64,000 bases of DNA. Origin: Hoeflea marina (GTDB lineage: Bacteria; Pseudomonadota; Alphaproteobacteria; Rhizobiales; Rhizobiaceae). The stretch lies in contig NZ_QGTR01000006.1 of NCBI RefSeq assembly GCF_003182275.1, positions 248,001 to 312,000 of the forward strand, written 5' to 3'. The translations under genes were made by a program, and so were the position numbers. Below are positions 26,801 to 33,751 of the stretch, piece by piece. The first letter of the stretch is position 1, and every line of letters begins with the position of its first letter. The notes beneath the pieces are model-generated. The model made no database searches. It saw only the letters and a list, made by a program, of their open reading frames with translations, and was not told the origin of the DNA.

Positions 26801-27025
26801 GCGGGCGGCAGCCAGGCCAGCATTGGCTACGCCGACCTTGGCGGCGCGCTGCCGTTCACGACGACGCTCGATACGCTCAGTCGGTCGACAGTCTCACTCA
26901 GCCTCGGCACCGAGCTGGAATTCGAGGACGGGCTGATGCTGCGCTTCGACTACGACATGATGCTGGGCGTCGACAACGACACGCAGCAGCACGGTGTCCT
27001 GGTCCATGTCGGCGGCCGTTTCTGA
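20840..27025 (+). CDS. Giant Ig-repeat type V autotransporter (adhesin-like)
   Basis: The frame spans 2,061 codons from TTG 20840; GTG 20882 is another possible start. An extended signal region ends at about residue 92 (LLLSGLFATTPAHAQG). The passenger then has: DUF11/DUF7933-like beta domains (about 250-760), an invasin-type Ig-like segment (about 760-865), six tandem Ig-like repeats of about 92 residues (869-1420), two cadherin-like repeats with 'YTPAPGYYGADSF' (about 1420-1600) and a putative-Ig domain (about 1600-1690). The last 290 residues form a 12-strand autotransporter barrel ending in Phe (HVGGRF). The barrel inserts in the outer membrane and displays the long stalk, fit for adhesion or aggregation. 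No protease or pectate-type passenger motif is visible. Confidence 0.93.
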   Translation: MSFVRQGDRGWRRDVKAIQLSIRDGANRGAVGGRLSGPSRRFAPSLASFPQPLAAAAARAARHCRLGLASAGRLAAGALLLSGLFATTPAHAQGVPACTMTADQIPSLRVVRGSSNNVIIDTTNGTAANTAMTAACTTGDQGIPWVSIRDVYVEDNTFADPGTFLGNPTVTLAGSGSTFSFGGSNGRQITYTPGPSVGTTERVFYAEASSYTAVVPAGTVNEPRQLRLYSGGSVGPNIWIIVTIDSPEAPTSAVTSVSPSTVYAGQSSTAIVTLTNPNAGAALAGVADTITLPAGVTLASAPTASQCGGTVAGVAGGSSVALTGGSLAAGATCDLTFAVAATTVATHAIPAGTPSATAANAGAEGTAGSLVVQAAPSPPVYATLAFSSGAVNVGTSNTIQITIQNPSGNSASLTSLAIASNTLGGLTASSLASNGCGGTATFGTSFSYSGGMTLAPNAFCTIQLVVSTTTAGSYQPTIGAPSASVVGAPGLTVTGSSQAVAAASTWRAFPTAALTSLNPASIVSGGTSTVTVTLTNPNTGAISNVGHAITLPAGVTLAAAPAASQCGGTVSGTSGGNTVTLGDGGVGSGSIAGGGTCTLQFQVTSTSLASHSIASGTPSLAGASSGVAGTTATLTVTDPPVLALSLAAGGTPVQGGSFTLTPTITNSGGSATSGNLTLTSALPTGLTFSSSTAGAWDCAGSSGAALNCVYSGVVASGGGLADPLTITVDVAAASPISVSPSFTIAGGGSANATGSTSVTVLQIPASVTVASGDGQSGPLSTAFATALSVTVRDAGSVLIANTAVTFAAPASGASGTFQASGTDAATVNTDGSGVASAGAFTANATAGGYAVTATAGAASASFNLTNVAPPPAPVMITPADGATTGDTTPAYSGTAEALSTIDVIVDGASIGTTAADASGDWTTTGSTPLADGAHDVQATATNAGGTSAASATNSFVVDATPPPAPVILAPANGSTSADTTPTYTGTAEPFSIVDIVVDGSSIGTTPADSSGNWSLVHPTALADGPHGVAVTAADAVGNVSPASSTNSFTVDGAAPQPPVVAAPADGSTANDSTPTFAGTAEANSTVRVYIDGAFSGIASLTGTSWTYTPTALPDGTISMWATATDLADNLSAPSATITVTIDTTPPPAPVLAAPTDGALVGTTTPSYSGTAEPASTVSVIVDGAGVGTTTTDGSGNWSFVQPAALSDGTHTASATAMDAAANVSVSSTTNSFTVDATPPPAPLVSSPANGATIADNLPNYSGTAEAFSTVSVSVDGSPIGTTTADGGGNWTLTQSPGLGDGPHAVLATATDAAGNVSADSASNAFTVDATAPPAPVVTAPADGTFTTNLLPVYAGTAEPLATVEVIVDGASIGTTSADGSGSWSLAQPTALSLATHTVAANASDALGNTSPDSATNSFEVRPFPPVASDVSGVVVPYDSSGFDIDLAGSVTGVYDSLTIETNPAHGTLELTGFVVTYTPAPGYYGADSFVYTATGAGGPSNTATVSLTVETPGAPTAAPTSANVPYDTPTQIDLSGSITGVHSAVSVATPPVHGTTSVAGDVVTYTPQTGYSGADSFTYAATGPGGASAEALVSLTVAGPSFVFTPATGSALPDGEVDVPYDFAISVTGGATPYQFAVVDALPDGLNLAADTGRITGTPTTAGFFAFDITLTDDNGAVGMASYSITIDSAPLRPDPTQDADVLGLLDAQASSAEGFASAQIGNFRDRLENLRDEQGRAGNSINITVNSAGEDAPMAYALSFANPAVDAIGRAVAGSDGGVRDRMFPDTSFWVTGSLTLGTADNGVIDLGRTLVGVSGGMDHRFSSDLVAGIGFGYGRDVVDIGSQGSSSEGQALSASLYGSYHPGDAMFIDGQIGVGHLDFEGRRFVSSTDDFATSSRDGAQVFGSLTAGYQYRHDGFVLEPYGRAEAAWTRLGGATETGAGQMNLAFGEQDLNMLAGVAGLRVNYAMPMGWGVLTPQARLEYSHDFAGGSQASIGYADLGGALPFTTTLDTLSRSTVSLSLGTELEFEDGLMLRFDYDMMLGVDNDTQQHGVLVHVGGRF
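23444..25101 (+). repeat. Six tandem Ig-like repeats of about 276 bp in the autotransporter
   Basis: Units begin near 23444, 23721, 24001, 24271, 24551 and 24831, each with PPPAPV...P(A)DG at the start and a central 'VDGASIGTT' then 'ADGSGNWS' and 'DAAGNVS' near the end. The third unit is the most divergent (YIDGAFSGIASLTG). DNA similarity is strong enough for recombination to change the copy number. Confidence 0.88.
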
Positions 27026-27124
27026 CGCGTTCCAGGCGACGTGCGTGGCACCTGGTCGGTCGCGGGGCGAGGCGACCCGCCGGTCTCGCGGGCGCCCGCC
27101 GCCGCCGCTCTCGCCGCCCCCCGC

Positions 27125-28123
27125 CTAGGCCGCCAGCTTCGCGGCGTTCATGGTCACCGTGACGATGATGCCGTCGTCGGACCAGTCGGTCTCGATTGTG
27201 CCGCCGAGCTGGCCCGTGACGCTGCGCCGGATGAGCTTGCTGCCATAGCCTTCCTCGCCGCTGCGGGCGACGGCCGGGCCGCCGCGTTCGGTCCAGACGA
27301 TGCAGACCTCCTCGGGCGTGGAGCTGCCGGAGATGTCGAGCGTTCCCGTCGACGCCGACAGCGCCCCGTATTTGAGCGAGTTGGTCGCCAGCTCGTGCAC
27401 CACCAGCGCCAGCGTGGTGGCCGACTGCTCGCCGATGCCCATCCGCGGCACGGCGACGCGGATGCGTCCCATGAAGGCGCCTTCCTCGTCATAGGGCGCC
27501 AGCAGCACCGCCAGGAGGTCGCCGAGCAGCGCCGCCCGGCCCTGGTCGCCCGCCAGCGGCCGCACCAGGTCGTGCGCCCGGCCGAGCGCGGTCAGTCGCT
27601 GGGTGAGCTCGCGGGCCATCTCGTCGACCGTGGCCACCGAGCGCGAGGTGATCGTGGTCAGGCCGGCGGCGATGGCGAGCAGGTTCTTGACCCGGTGGCT
27701 CATTTCGCCGGCGAGCAGCTCATGGCCTTCCTCGGCCTGCTTGCGGCCGGTGACATCGAGGAAGACGCCCGACAGCCGACCCTGGTGCAGCCCCTCGTCA
27801 TTGCCCAGTCCGCGGGCCGAGATCCAGCGGATCTCCTGCTCGATCAGGATGCGGAAATCGATCTCGTAGGCGCCGACCAGGGCCCGTGTCGCGGCGAAGG
27901 CGGCGCGCACCCGGTCGCGGTCGGCGGGATGGATGCGGGAGGAGAGATCCTCGAACGTCACCGATTCCCGCCGCTCCAGTCCCCACAGCACAAAGGCCTG
28001 GTCGTCCATGGCGAAGGCGTCGGTCTCCACGGTCCAGGACCACAGCGCCACGCCCGCCGCATGCAGCGCGCGCTTGAGATGCGCAACCTCGCCAAGGGGG
28101 TGGTCTGCGTCGCTGAAGGGCAT
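27125..28123 (-). CDS. HWE-family sensor histidine kinase with PAS domain
   Basis: The 332-residue cytoplasmic protein has an N-terminal PAS fold (residues about 15-130, ending LSGVFLDVTGRKQAE) and an HWE-type kinase domain. The phospho-acceptor is His143 in GEMSHRVKN, the N-box contains His243 and Asn248 in VVHELATNSLKYG, and the characteristic Trp-x-Glu is VWTERGG. No transmembrane segment or receiver domain is present. HWE kinases are abundant in Rhizobiales and often act in light, stress or general-stress signalling. The N-terminal PAS lacks the NCRFLQ cysteine motif of LOV photosensors. It is convergent with the autotransporter gene. Confidence 0.92.
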   Translation of the reverse strand: MPFSDADHPLGEVAHLKRALHAAGVALWSWTVETDAFAMDDQAFVLWGLERRESVTFEDLSSRIHPADRDRVRAAFAATRALVGAYEIDFRILIEQEIRWISARGLGNDEGLHQGRLSGVFLDVTGRKQAEEGHELLAGEMSHRVKNLLAIAAGLTTITSRSVATVDEMARELTQRLTALGRAHDLVRPLAGDQGRAALLGDLLAVLLAPYDEEGAFMGRIRVAVPRMGIGEQSATTLALVVHELATNSLKYGALSASTGTLDISGSSTPEEVCIVWTERGGPAVARSGEEGYGSKLIRRSVTGQLGGTIETDWSDDGIIVTVTMNAAKLAA

Positions 28124-28391
28124 GGAGATCCTGTCATTTCGAGGAATGCAGCCAACCCATAGGGCGTCCGTCCCCGGATGACAACGCCGGCAGCGGAGCA
28201 GGGGCCGGGATTGCCGCTAACCCCGGGCCCGGCCATTTCCGGAGCCCGACGCGGCGAGCAGGATGAACTTCGGCCCCGCGTGGATCGGCCATCGGCGCTT
28301 CGCCGGCAGAATTGGAACAATCTGCCTTGTGTTGCTGAAATTTGAGGCACATAAGCACGAAATTGTGCAATTCCGGGCCCGCAGATATCCC

Positions 28392-29519
28392 ATGTCAGAC
28401 AACAGACCCGCGGCCGCACAGGATTTGGGCGGCCGGATCAGATCCTTCCTCTTCGCCCCGGTGCTGCCCGGCGCCACGCTCGGCCAACGGCTCATCGGCT
28501 GCCTGGGCGCGCTGGCCGGGATCTGCGTGACCGGCTTCGCCTCGGCGCTGCTCTACGCCCACCATCCTCAGCTGCCGCTGATCGTGGCGCCGATCGGGGC
28601 CTCGGCGGTGCTGCTGTTCGCCGTTCCCGCCAGCCCGCTGGCGCAGCCCTGGCCGATCATCGGCGGCAACACCATCTCGGCCATCGTCGGGGTCGGGGTG
28701 GGCTACTATGTCGAGCAGCCGATGATCGCCATCGGCCTGGCGGTGGGGCTGGCGATCCTGGCGATGTCGCTCACGCTATCGCTGCATCCGCCGGGTGGCG
28801 CGGCGGCGCTGACCGCGGTCCTTGGCGGGACGGCCATGCAGCATTCGGGCCTGTGGTTTCCCTTCGTCCCGGTCGCCATCAACTCGATCCTGCTTGTGGG
28901 CACCGGGATCGTCTTCCACCGGTTCTCCGGCAAGTCCTATCCGCACCGCCCGGCCGCGGCGGTCGTCAATGCGCACAGCACCGCCGATCCGCCGCCGGCG
29001 CTCAGGGCGGGCTTCAATTCCGCCGACATCGACGCGGCGATCGCCGGTCTCAACGAGACGCTCGACATCAGCCGCGCCGACATCGGCACCTTGCTGCGCG
29101 AGGTCGAGCTGCAGGCGCTGCTGCGCCAGCGCGGCGAGGTGAGCTGCGCCGACATCATGTCGCGCAACATCGTCGCGGTCACGACCGCGGACCGGCCGGA
29201 GGAGGCGCGGCGGCTGCTGCTCGCCCATGACATCCGCACCCTGCCGGTGCTCGACGCCGAGGGGCGGCTCGCCGGCATCGTCGGGCTGCGCGAGCTTGCG
29301 GCGCTGCCGACATCGGGCGCGCTGCCAGTGGCTGCGGCCGCCACGGCGCGGCCGTTGGATCCCGCCATCGGCCTGCTGCCGCGCCTCACCGATGGCGTCA
29401 GCCATGCCGTCGTCGTCGTCGGCGACGACCGCCGCGTCATCGGCATCATCTCCCAGACCGACCTGCTGGCGACGCTGGCCCGGCCCGGCGCGGTTTCCGC
29501 TCCGGGGCTTTCAGGCTAG
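28392..29519 (+). CDS. HPP-family membrane protein with C-terminal CBS pair
   Basis: The 375-residue product has an HPP domain (residues about 20-180, several hydrophobic helices and the family motif LHPPGGAAALTAV) and, after a linker, two CBS motifs (about 245-375: DIMSRNIVAVTTADRPEEAR and VVGDDRRVIGIISQTDLL). HPP proteins of cyanobacteria transport nitrite; CBS pairs bind adenine nucleotides, so activity may respond to energy state. The start at 28392 (MSDNRPAAAQDLGGRIRSFL) is preferred over an in-frame ATG at 28263 because the family begins here. It is divergent from the HWE kinase gene, with 268 bp between them. Confidence 0.88.
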   Translation: MSDNRPAAAQDLGGRIRSFLFAPVLPGATLGQRLIGCLGALAGICVTGFASALLYAHHPQLPLIVAPIGASAVLLFAVPASPLAQPWPIIGGNTISAIVGVGVGYYVEQPMIAIGLAVGLAILAMSLTLSLHPPGGAAALTAVLGGTAMQHSGLWFPFVPVAINSILLVGTGIVFHRFSGKSYPHRPAAAVVNAHSTADPPPALRAGFNSADIDAAIAGLNETLDISRADIGTLLREVELQALLRQRGEVSCADIMSRNIVAVTTADRPEEARRLLLAHDIRTLPVLDAEGRLAGIVGLRELAALPTSGALPVAAAATARPLDPAIGLLPRLTDGVSHAVVVVGDDRRVIGIISQTDLLATLARPGAVSAPGLSG

Positions 29520-29657
29520 AGCGCGCCACCCGCCTGGAATCGCTGGGCCGCTCCGAGATGTCGGTCTCTCGCCCTGTCCTGCAACGAAGTCGCCTTCGTC
29601 TGCCAATGCCCTGCTTGTGACGCCAGCTGGCGCGCGCGGGTCAATTGCGCCGACCGT

Positions 29658-30914
29658 CTATTCGGGGCCGGGCCCCGCTGGCGCGGACGGCCGGGTGGGG
29701 CTCGACCGTGCGCTTTCAGTCCAGACCGCTTCCTCGACCAGTATTCTTCCGATGACATCGCAGTCTTCGACCGAGAAGCTCAGCGGCAAGCGCATGTCGA
29801 AGAGGCCGGAGAGGATCCGATCCGTGCGCGGCAGGTCCTGACGATCCAGATACCCCCAATCGTGGTGCGTCGAGGTGAAGCCCGTCGCGGTGGGGCGGCC
29901 GAACCATTTGACCTCGACTCCCCGGCATTTCCATCGCTCCAGGAGATGCTCGGCGCGCGGGCCGTCTGTCTGCGGAATGCGGAACTGGATCGAACTGCCG
30001 ACAAACCTGCCCTGCGGCGGACGGGTGGGGAGAACCAGCGCCGTGCAGCCGGCAAGATGACGCGCCACGGCATCGTAGCGCAGATTCCAGGCCAGGATCG
30101 ACGATTCGAGGCTGGCAAGCTGGGGACGCAGGATCGCCGCCCGCAGATTGTCCATGCGTGCCGACATGTTGGGCATGTCCAGTCTGGGCGCTTCAAAGGC
30201 TTGCTCCGCCGGGGCTGCTCCGTGGCGGTCGTAGAGCATGTAGGACCCGGACAGGATGATGGCCCGGGCCATGAAATCCGGATCATTCGACGTCAGAAGC
30301 CCGCCTTCGCCGGAATTGATGTGCTTGTAGGTCTGGGTCGAGAAGCATCCGGCGAGGCCGAAATTCCCGCTTCTTGTGCCTGCCCACGTGGCGCCCATCG
30401 TGTGCGCGCAGTCCTCGATCACGATCAGCCCCAGGCGGGCGGCCATGTCCGTCAGCCGGTCCATGTCGGCAAGATGGCCACGCATATGCGACAGCAGCAG
30501 GTATCGGGCGCCGGACTGCGCCTGCTTGCGCTCGAGATCGGCGAGGTCGATGACCAGATCTTCCGTGATCTCGACCAGGACCGACTGTCCGCCGACGGCC
30601 GCAATCGCGCCGGGCACCGGGGCGAGGGTGAAGGCGTTGGTCAGCACCGTGTCCCCGGGCGACACGCCTGCGGCGCGAAGGGCGATCTGCATGGCCTGTC
30701 CGCCGGAGGCGCAGGCGAGGCAAAACTCCGCCCCCTGCCATTCGGCGTAGTCTTTTTCCAGCAGGGCGGTTTCGCTCGGCTCGTCGCCCAGCGTGTTGTA
30801 GCGGTGGATCCGCCCGCTTCGCAGAACGGCCAGCGCCGCAGTGATGCCCTCTTCGGGAATCGCCGCCTGCTGCGTGAAAATGCCCTTGAAAACTGGAGCG
30901 TCCAATTCTTCCAA
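29658..30914 (-). CDS. DegT/DnrJ/EryC1/StrS-type PLP aminotransferase
   Basis: The 418-residue protein follows the sugar-aminotransferase plan: 'CLACASGGQAMQIAL' phosphate-binding start (about 66-80), Asp168 in VIEDCAHTMGA and the PLP lysine Lys197 in STQTYKHINSGEGG. Family members aminate keto sugars for surface polysaccharides or antibiotics. No other sugar-nucleotide gene is nearby, so it is an orphan here. No ATG or GTG is available: TTG at 30914 is the likely start, with only a weak ribosome site. Its C-terminus (ARSSPTRPSAPAGPGPE) looks like a read-through extension. Confidence 0.82.
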   Translation of the reverse strand: MEELDAPVFKGIFTQQAAIPEEGITAALAVLRSGRIHRYNTLGDEPSETALLEKDYAEWQGAEFCLACASGGQAMQIALRAAGVSPGDTVLTNAFTLAPVPGAIAAVGGQSVLVEITEDLVIDLADLERKQAQSGARYLLLSHMRGHLADMDRLTDMAARLGLIVIEDCAHTMGATWAGTRSGNFGLAGCFSTQTYKHINSGEGGLLTSNDPDFMARAIILSGSYMLYDRHGAAPAEQAFEAPRLDMPNMSARMDNLRAAILRPQLASLESSILAWNLRYDAVARHLAGCTALVLPTRPPQGRFVGSSIQFRIPQTDGPRAEHLLERWKCRGVEVKWFGRPTATGFTSTHHDWGYLDRQDLPRTDRILSGLFDMRLPLSFSVEDCDVIGRILVEEAVWTESARSSPTRPSAPAGPGPE

Positions 30915-30979
30915 TCCGATCTTGTGCGCGGGATCCGCAGCCTGTGGACGGCCGCGGCCGGAACCGTGATGTCGTCAGC

Positions 30980-31360
30980 CTATGAAAGGCTCCGCTGCAC
31001 GACATTTTCAAGCAGCCGGGAGACATTGTTGTCAAAATCGTTCCAGGGCAAGCTGCCGCAGAAGGTGATGGAGCCGGTGGCGAACACCGATCCTCCCCCC
31101 GGCACGCTGAAATGGATCATGTCGGCATGCATGATGTCTTCCGCGGGGCCGCCGCTGAGATTGGTCAGATGGGTGAGCATCTCTTCGGGAACCAGCATGA
31201 ACCGGCCGTCGCGGGTCACGGATCTGGCCAGCAGAACCGCATTGCCGGGTGTGCCGAGATGCTTGTCCATGTGATCGAGTTCGAAGCCGGAGGCGCCGTT
31301 GCCGGAAAAGCCGAAATCGCCGATCAGATCGTCAGTGATCCCCTCGAACACCGGGGCCAT
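30980..31360 (-). pseudogene. C-terminal fragment of an N,N-dimethylformamidase-like large subunit
   Basis: The 126-residue frame reads FEGITDDLIGDFGFSGNGAS, GFELDHMDKHLGTPGNAVLL and ends HFSVPGGGSVFATGSITFCG plus SLPWNDFDNNVSRLLENVVQ. This is the C-terminal glutamine-amidotransferase-like part of N,N-dimethylformamidase beta subunits, normally over 700 residues. The rest of the gene is missing. Its ATG (31360) lies three bases after the stop of the LysR gene, so a deletion appears to have joined the LysR 3' end to the middle of the enzyme gene. An active product is unlikely. Confidence 0.75.
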
Positions 31361-31363
31361 CTG

Positions 31364-32296
31364 TCAGGCCGGCGCGCCGGTAGCCGCCTCGGTCGCGAAG
31401 GCTGCGCTGAGATGGGCGAGGAAGGCGCGGACGGCCGGATTGGCGCGGCGGCTTTCCGGCCAGAGCGCGGTAACGGTGTGCCGCTCGACGGCGAAATCGG
31501 CGAGCACCGGAACGAGGGCGCCGCGGGCCACATGGGGGGCGGCGATGAAGCTGGCGCTGATGCCGATGCCGCCGCCGGCGGCCAGCATCGCCACCAGCGC
31601 GTCGCTGACATCGACGACCATGCCCGAGGGCGGCACGAGCTCGATCTCGCGGCCGCCGATCCGGAACGGCCAGCGCAGCATCCGGCCGGTGTTCTGATAG
31701 CGCAGGCTGACGGTGTCGTGCCCCGTCAGTTCGTCGGGGTGCGCCGGCGTGCCGCGTTCCGCCAGATAGGCCGGCGAGGCAAAGCAGCACAATCGGTGCG
31801 GCGCCAGCCGGCGTGACAGCAGCCGCGAATCGACCGGATCGCCGATGCGCACGGCGATGTCGATTCCCTCTGCGACCAGATCGACCACATGGTCGCTCAG
31901 GCGCAGATCCACCGTCACCCTGGGGTGGAGCCTGCGGAAGGCCGGCAGAGCGGGGGCGATCAGATGAATGCCGATCGGCAGGGGTGCTGCGATCCTGAGC
32001 GGGCCGGAGGGCTCCGAGCGGGCCGCCATCGCCATCTGCTCGATCTCCTCGGCGGCGCGCAGCAGGCCGAGCGCGCGCTCGTGCAGCTCGCGGCCCTCCG
32101 GGGTGAGCACCAGCGACCGTGTCGTGCGGGTGAACAGCGACACGCCCAGCTGCCGTTCGAGCCGCTGCACGCTCTTGCTGACGGCGGAGGGTGAAATCGA
32201 CAGCGACTTTGCCGCCGCTGTGTAGCTGCCAAGCGATCCCGCGCGCGCAAACGCGATCAGTCCCGTCAATCGTTCCAGTCCGATCTGTTCCGCCAT
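31364..32296 (-). CDS. LysR-family transcription regulator
   Basis: This 310-residue protein has the LysR winged HTH at the N-terminus ([40 protein letters not shown], residues about 8-65) and a substrate-binding domain with [20 protein letters not shown]. It is divergent from the quinone-oxidoreductase gene (start 32383), the standard arrangement for LysR control of a redox gene. The gap carries a CATGATTA direct repeat. Length and domain content are normal. Confidence 0.92.
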   Translation of the reverse strand: MAEQIGLERLTGLIAFARAGSLGSYTAAAKSLSISPSAVSKSVQRLERQLGVSLFTRTTRSLVLTPEGRELHERALGLLRAAEEIEQMAMAARSEPSGPLRIAAPLPIGIHLIAPALPAFRRLHPRVTVDLRLSDHVVDLVAEGIDIAVRIGDPVDSRLLSRRLAPHRLCCFASPAYLAERGTPAHPDELTGHDTVSLRYQNTGRMLRWPFRIGGREIELVPPSGMVVDVSDALVAMLAAGGGIGISASFIAAPHVARGALVPVLADFAVERHTVTALWPESRRANPAVRAFLAHLSAAFATEAATGAPA

Positions 32297-32298
32297 GG

Positions 32299-32327
32299 CA
32301 TGATTAAAGCGCCTTGCGACATGATTA
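32299..32327. promoter_or_regulatory. CATGATTA direct repeat between divergent LysR and oxidoreductase genes
   Basis: CATGATTA occurs at 32299-32306 and 32320-32327, spaced 21 bp, two helical turns. Location in the short divergent promoter region fits a LysR binding site or the -10 region of either promoter. Confidence 0.45.
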
Positions 32328-32382
32328 TCAATCCCGCGGCGGAGATATACATGCGGGATCCCGAGACACGATGGAGACAGAG

Positions 32383-33396
32383 ATGCCCGAGATGATGAAG
32401 GCGATCCGCCAGCACGGATTCGGCGGCCCCGAGCTGCTCATGTATGAAGATGCGCCGATGCCTGAGCCGGCGGCCGGGGAGGTGCGCATCCGCGTCCATG
32501 CCATCGGCCTCAATCCGCCGGACTGGTATCTGCGCGAGGGCTACGGCATGCTCCCACCGGAATGGCGGCCGCAGGTCACGTTCCCGCTCATCCTCGGAAC
32601 CGACATCTCGGGCACGGTCGAGAAGGTCGCGGCCGGCGTCGAGGGCTTTTCCGCGGGCGACGAGGTGTTTGCCATGGTCCGCTTTCCGCAGGGCCTGGCG
32701 GGCGGCAGCAGGGCCTACGCCGAATACGTCACCGCGCCGGCGTCAGGCGTGGCGCTGAAGCCCGCCGGCATCGATCACATCCACGCCGCCGCGGCGCCGA
32801 TGTCGCTGCTGACCGCCTGGCAGTTCCTGATCGCGCTCGGGCATGACGAACCCAATCCGCTGCAGGCCGCCCGGCATCAGCCGGTGCCGCTCGGGGGGAG
32901 GACCGTGCTTGTCAACGGCGCGGCGGGCGGCGTCGGCCACCTTGCCCTCCAGATCGCCCGGTGGAGGGGCGCGCGCGTCATCGGCGTGGCCTCCGGCAGG
33001 CATGAGGCGCTGATGCGGCAGCTCGGCGCCGACGACTTCATCGACTACACCGCCGCCACGCCCGAGGATCTGGTGCGCGACGCCGACCTCGTCGTCGACG
33101 CCGTCGGCGGACCCGGCAGCCGGCGGTTCCTGAAAACGCTCCGGCGCGGCGGGGCGCTGTTTCCGATCTTTCCGCTCGGCTTTTCGGACGACGGGGAGGC
33201 GGCAAGGCTCGGCGTGACGGTATCGGCCACCCAGGTGCGGTCGAACGGCGCCCAGTTGCGGGAGGCAGGACAACTGCTCGACGACGGCACGCTCGGCACC
33301 GTCATCGACAGCACCTTCCCGCTCGCAGAGGCACGCCGGGCCCACGAACGCGCCACCCGCGGCCATATCCAGGGCAAGATCGTGCTGACCGTCTGA
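32383..33396 (+). CDS. Zinc-independent NADPH:quinone reductase-like (MDR superfamily)
   Basis: The product (about 337 residues) has the GroES-like fold opening ([20 protein letters not shown]) and a Rossmann domain with [14 protein letters not shown]. No zinc-binding cysteines or histidines are present in the catalytic positions, so it belongs to the quinone reductase/zeta-crystallin branch rather than to alcohol dehydrogenases. Start 32383 has GGAG eight bases before it; ATG 32371 is an alternative. Expression is probably controlled by the divergent LysR protein. It probably reduces quinones or enones using NADPH. Confidence 0.88.
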   Translation: MPEMMKAIRQHGFGGPELLMYEDAPMPEPAAGEVRIRVHAIGLNPPDWYLREGYGMLPPEWRPQVTFPLILGTDISGTVEKVAAGVEGFSAGDEVFAMVRFPQGLAGGSRAYAEYVTAPASGVALKPAGIDHIHAAAAPMSLLTAWQFLIALGHDEPNPLQAARHQPVPLGGRTVLVNGAAGGVGHLALQIARWRGARVIGVASGRHEALMRQLGADDFIDYTAATPEDLVRDADLVVDAVGGPGSRRFLKTLRRGGALFPIFPLGFSDDGEAARLGVTVSATQVRSNGAQLREAGQLLDDGTLGTVIDSTFPLAEARRAHERATRGHIQGKIVLTV

Positions 33397-33751
33397 TGCG
33401 GCCATCTCCTCCCGCCCCCTGAGGGGTCCTTGGCGGCAGCGGGCGGGGGGAGGAGGTGCGAGCCCATTCCGCTGCCACGGCCCCTTCAGCCCCGCCCCCG
33501 AGTCAAGGCTACAGGAACGGAGAGAGCATCGCGACTGCCTCAATGTCGATCGCCGGACAGTGGCAGCAGGCCCGCGCCAAGCGGCAGTTCGGACGGTGCC
33601 GCGGCGCGTAATTCCGCTCGCGGGTTTGATTTCCAGTTGCTGCAATACTAGGTAGTCACCATCAGCCAGCGCGGCGCATGTCGCGGACAACTGTGCAGAT
33701 CGGGAAATCTATCTTCGGTCGCACCAACAATCACCGAGGATGCAAGCGAAC
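33397..33751. other. Intergenic region before the osmoprotectant operon
   Basis: About 355 bp with no supported gene. An imperfect GC-rich inverted repeat (CTCCTCCCGCCC at 33406 with GGGCGGGGGGAGGAG at 33441) just after the oxidoreductase may help termination. The final 100 bp (GCTGCAATACTAGGTAGTCA, around 33640-33660) are less GC-rich and could carry the operon promoter, but no clear -35/-10 pair stands out. Confidence 0.5.
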
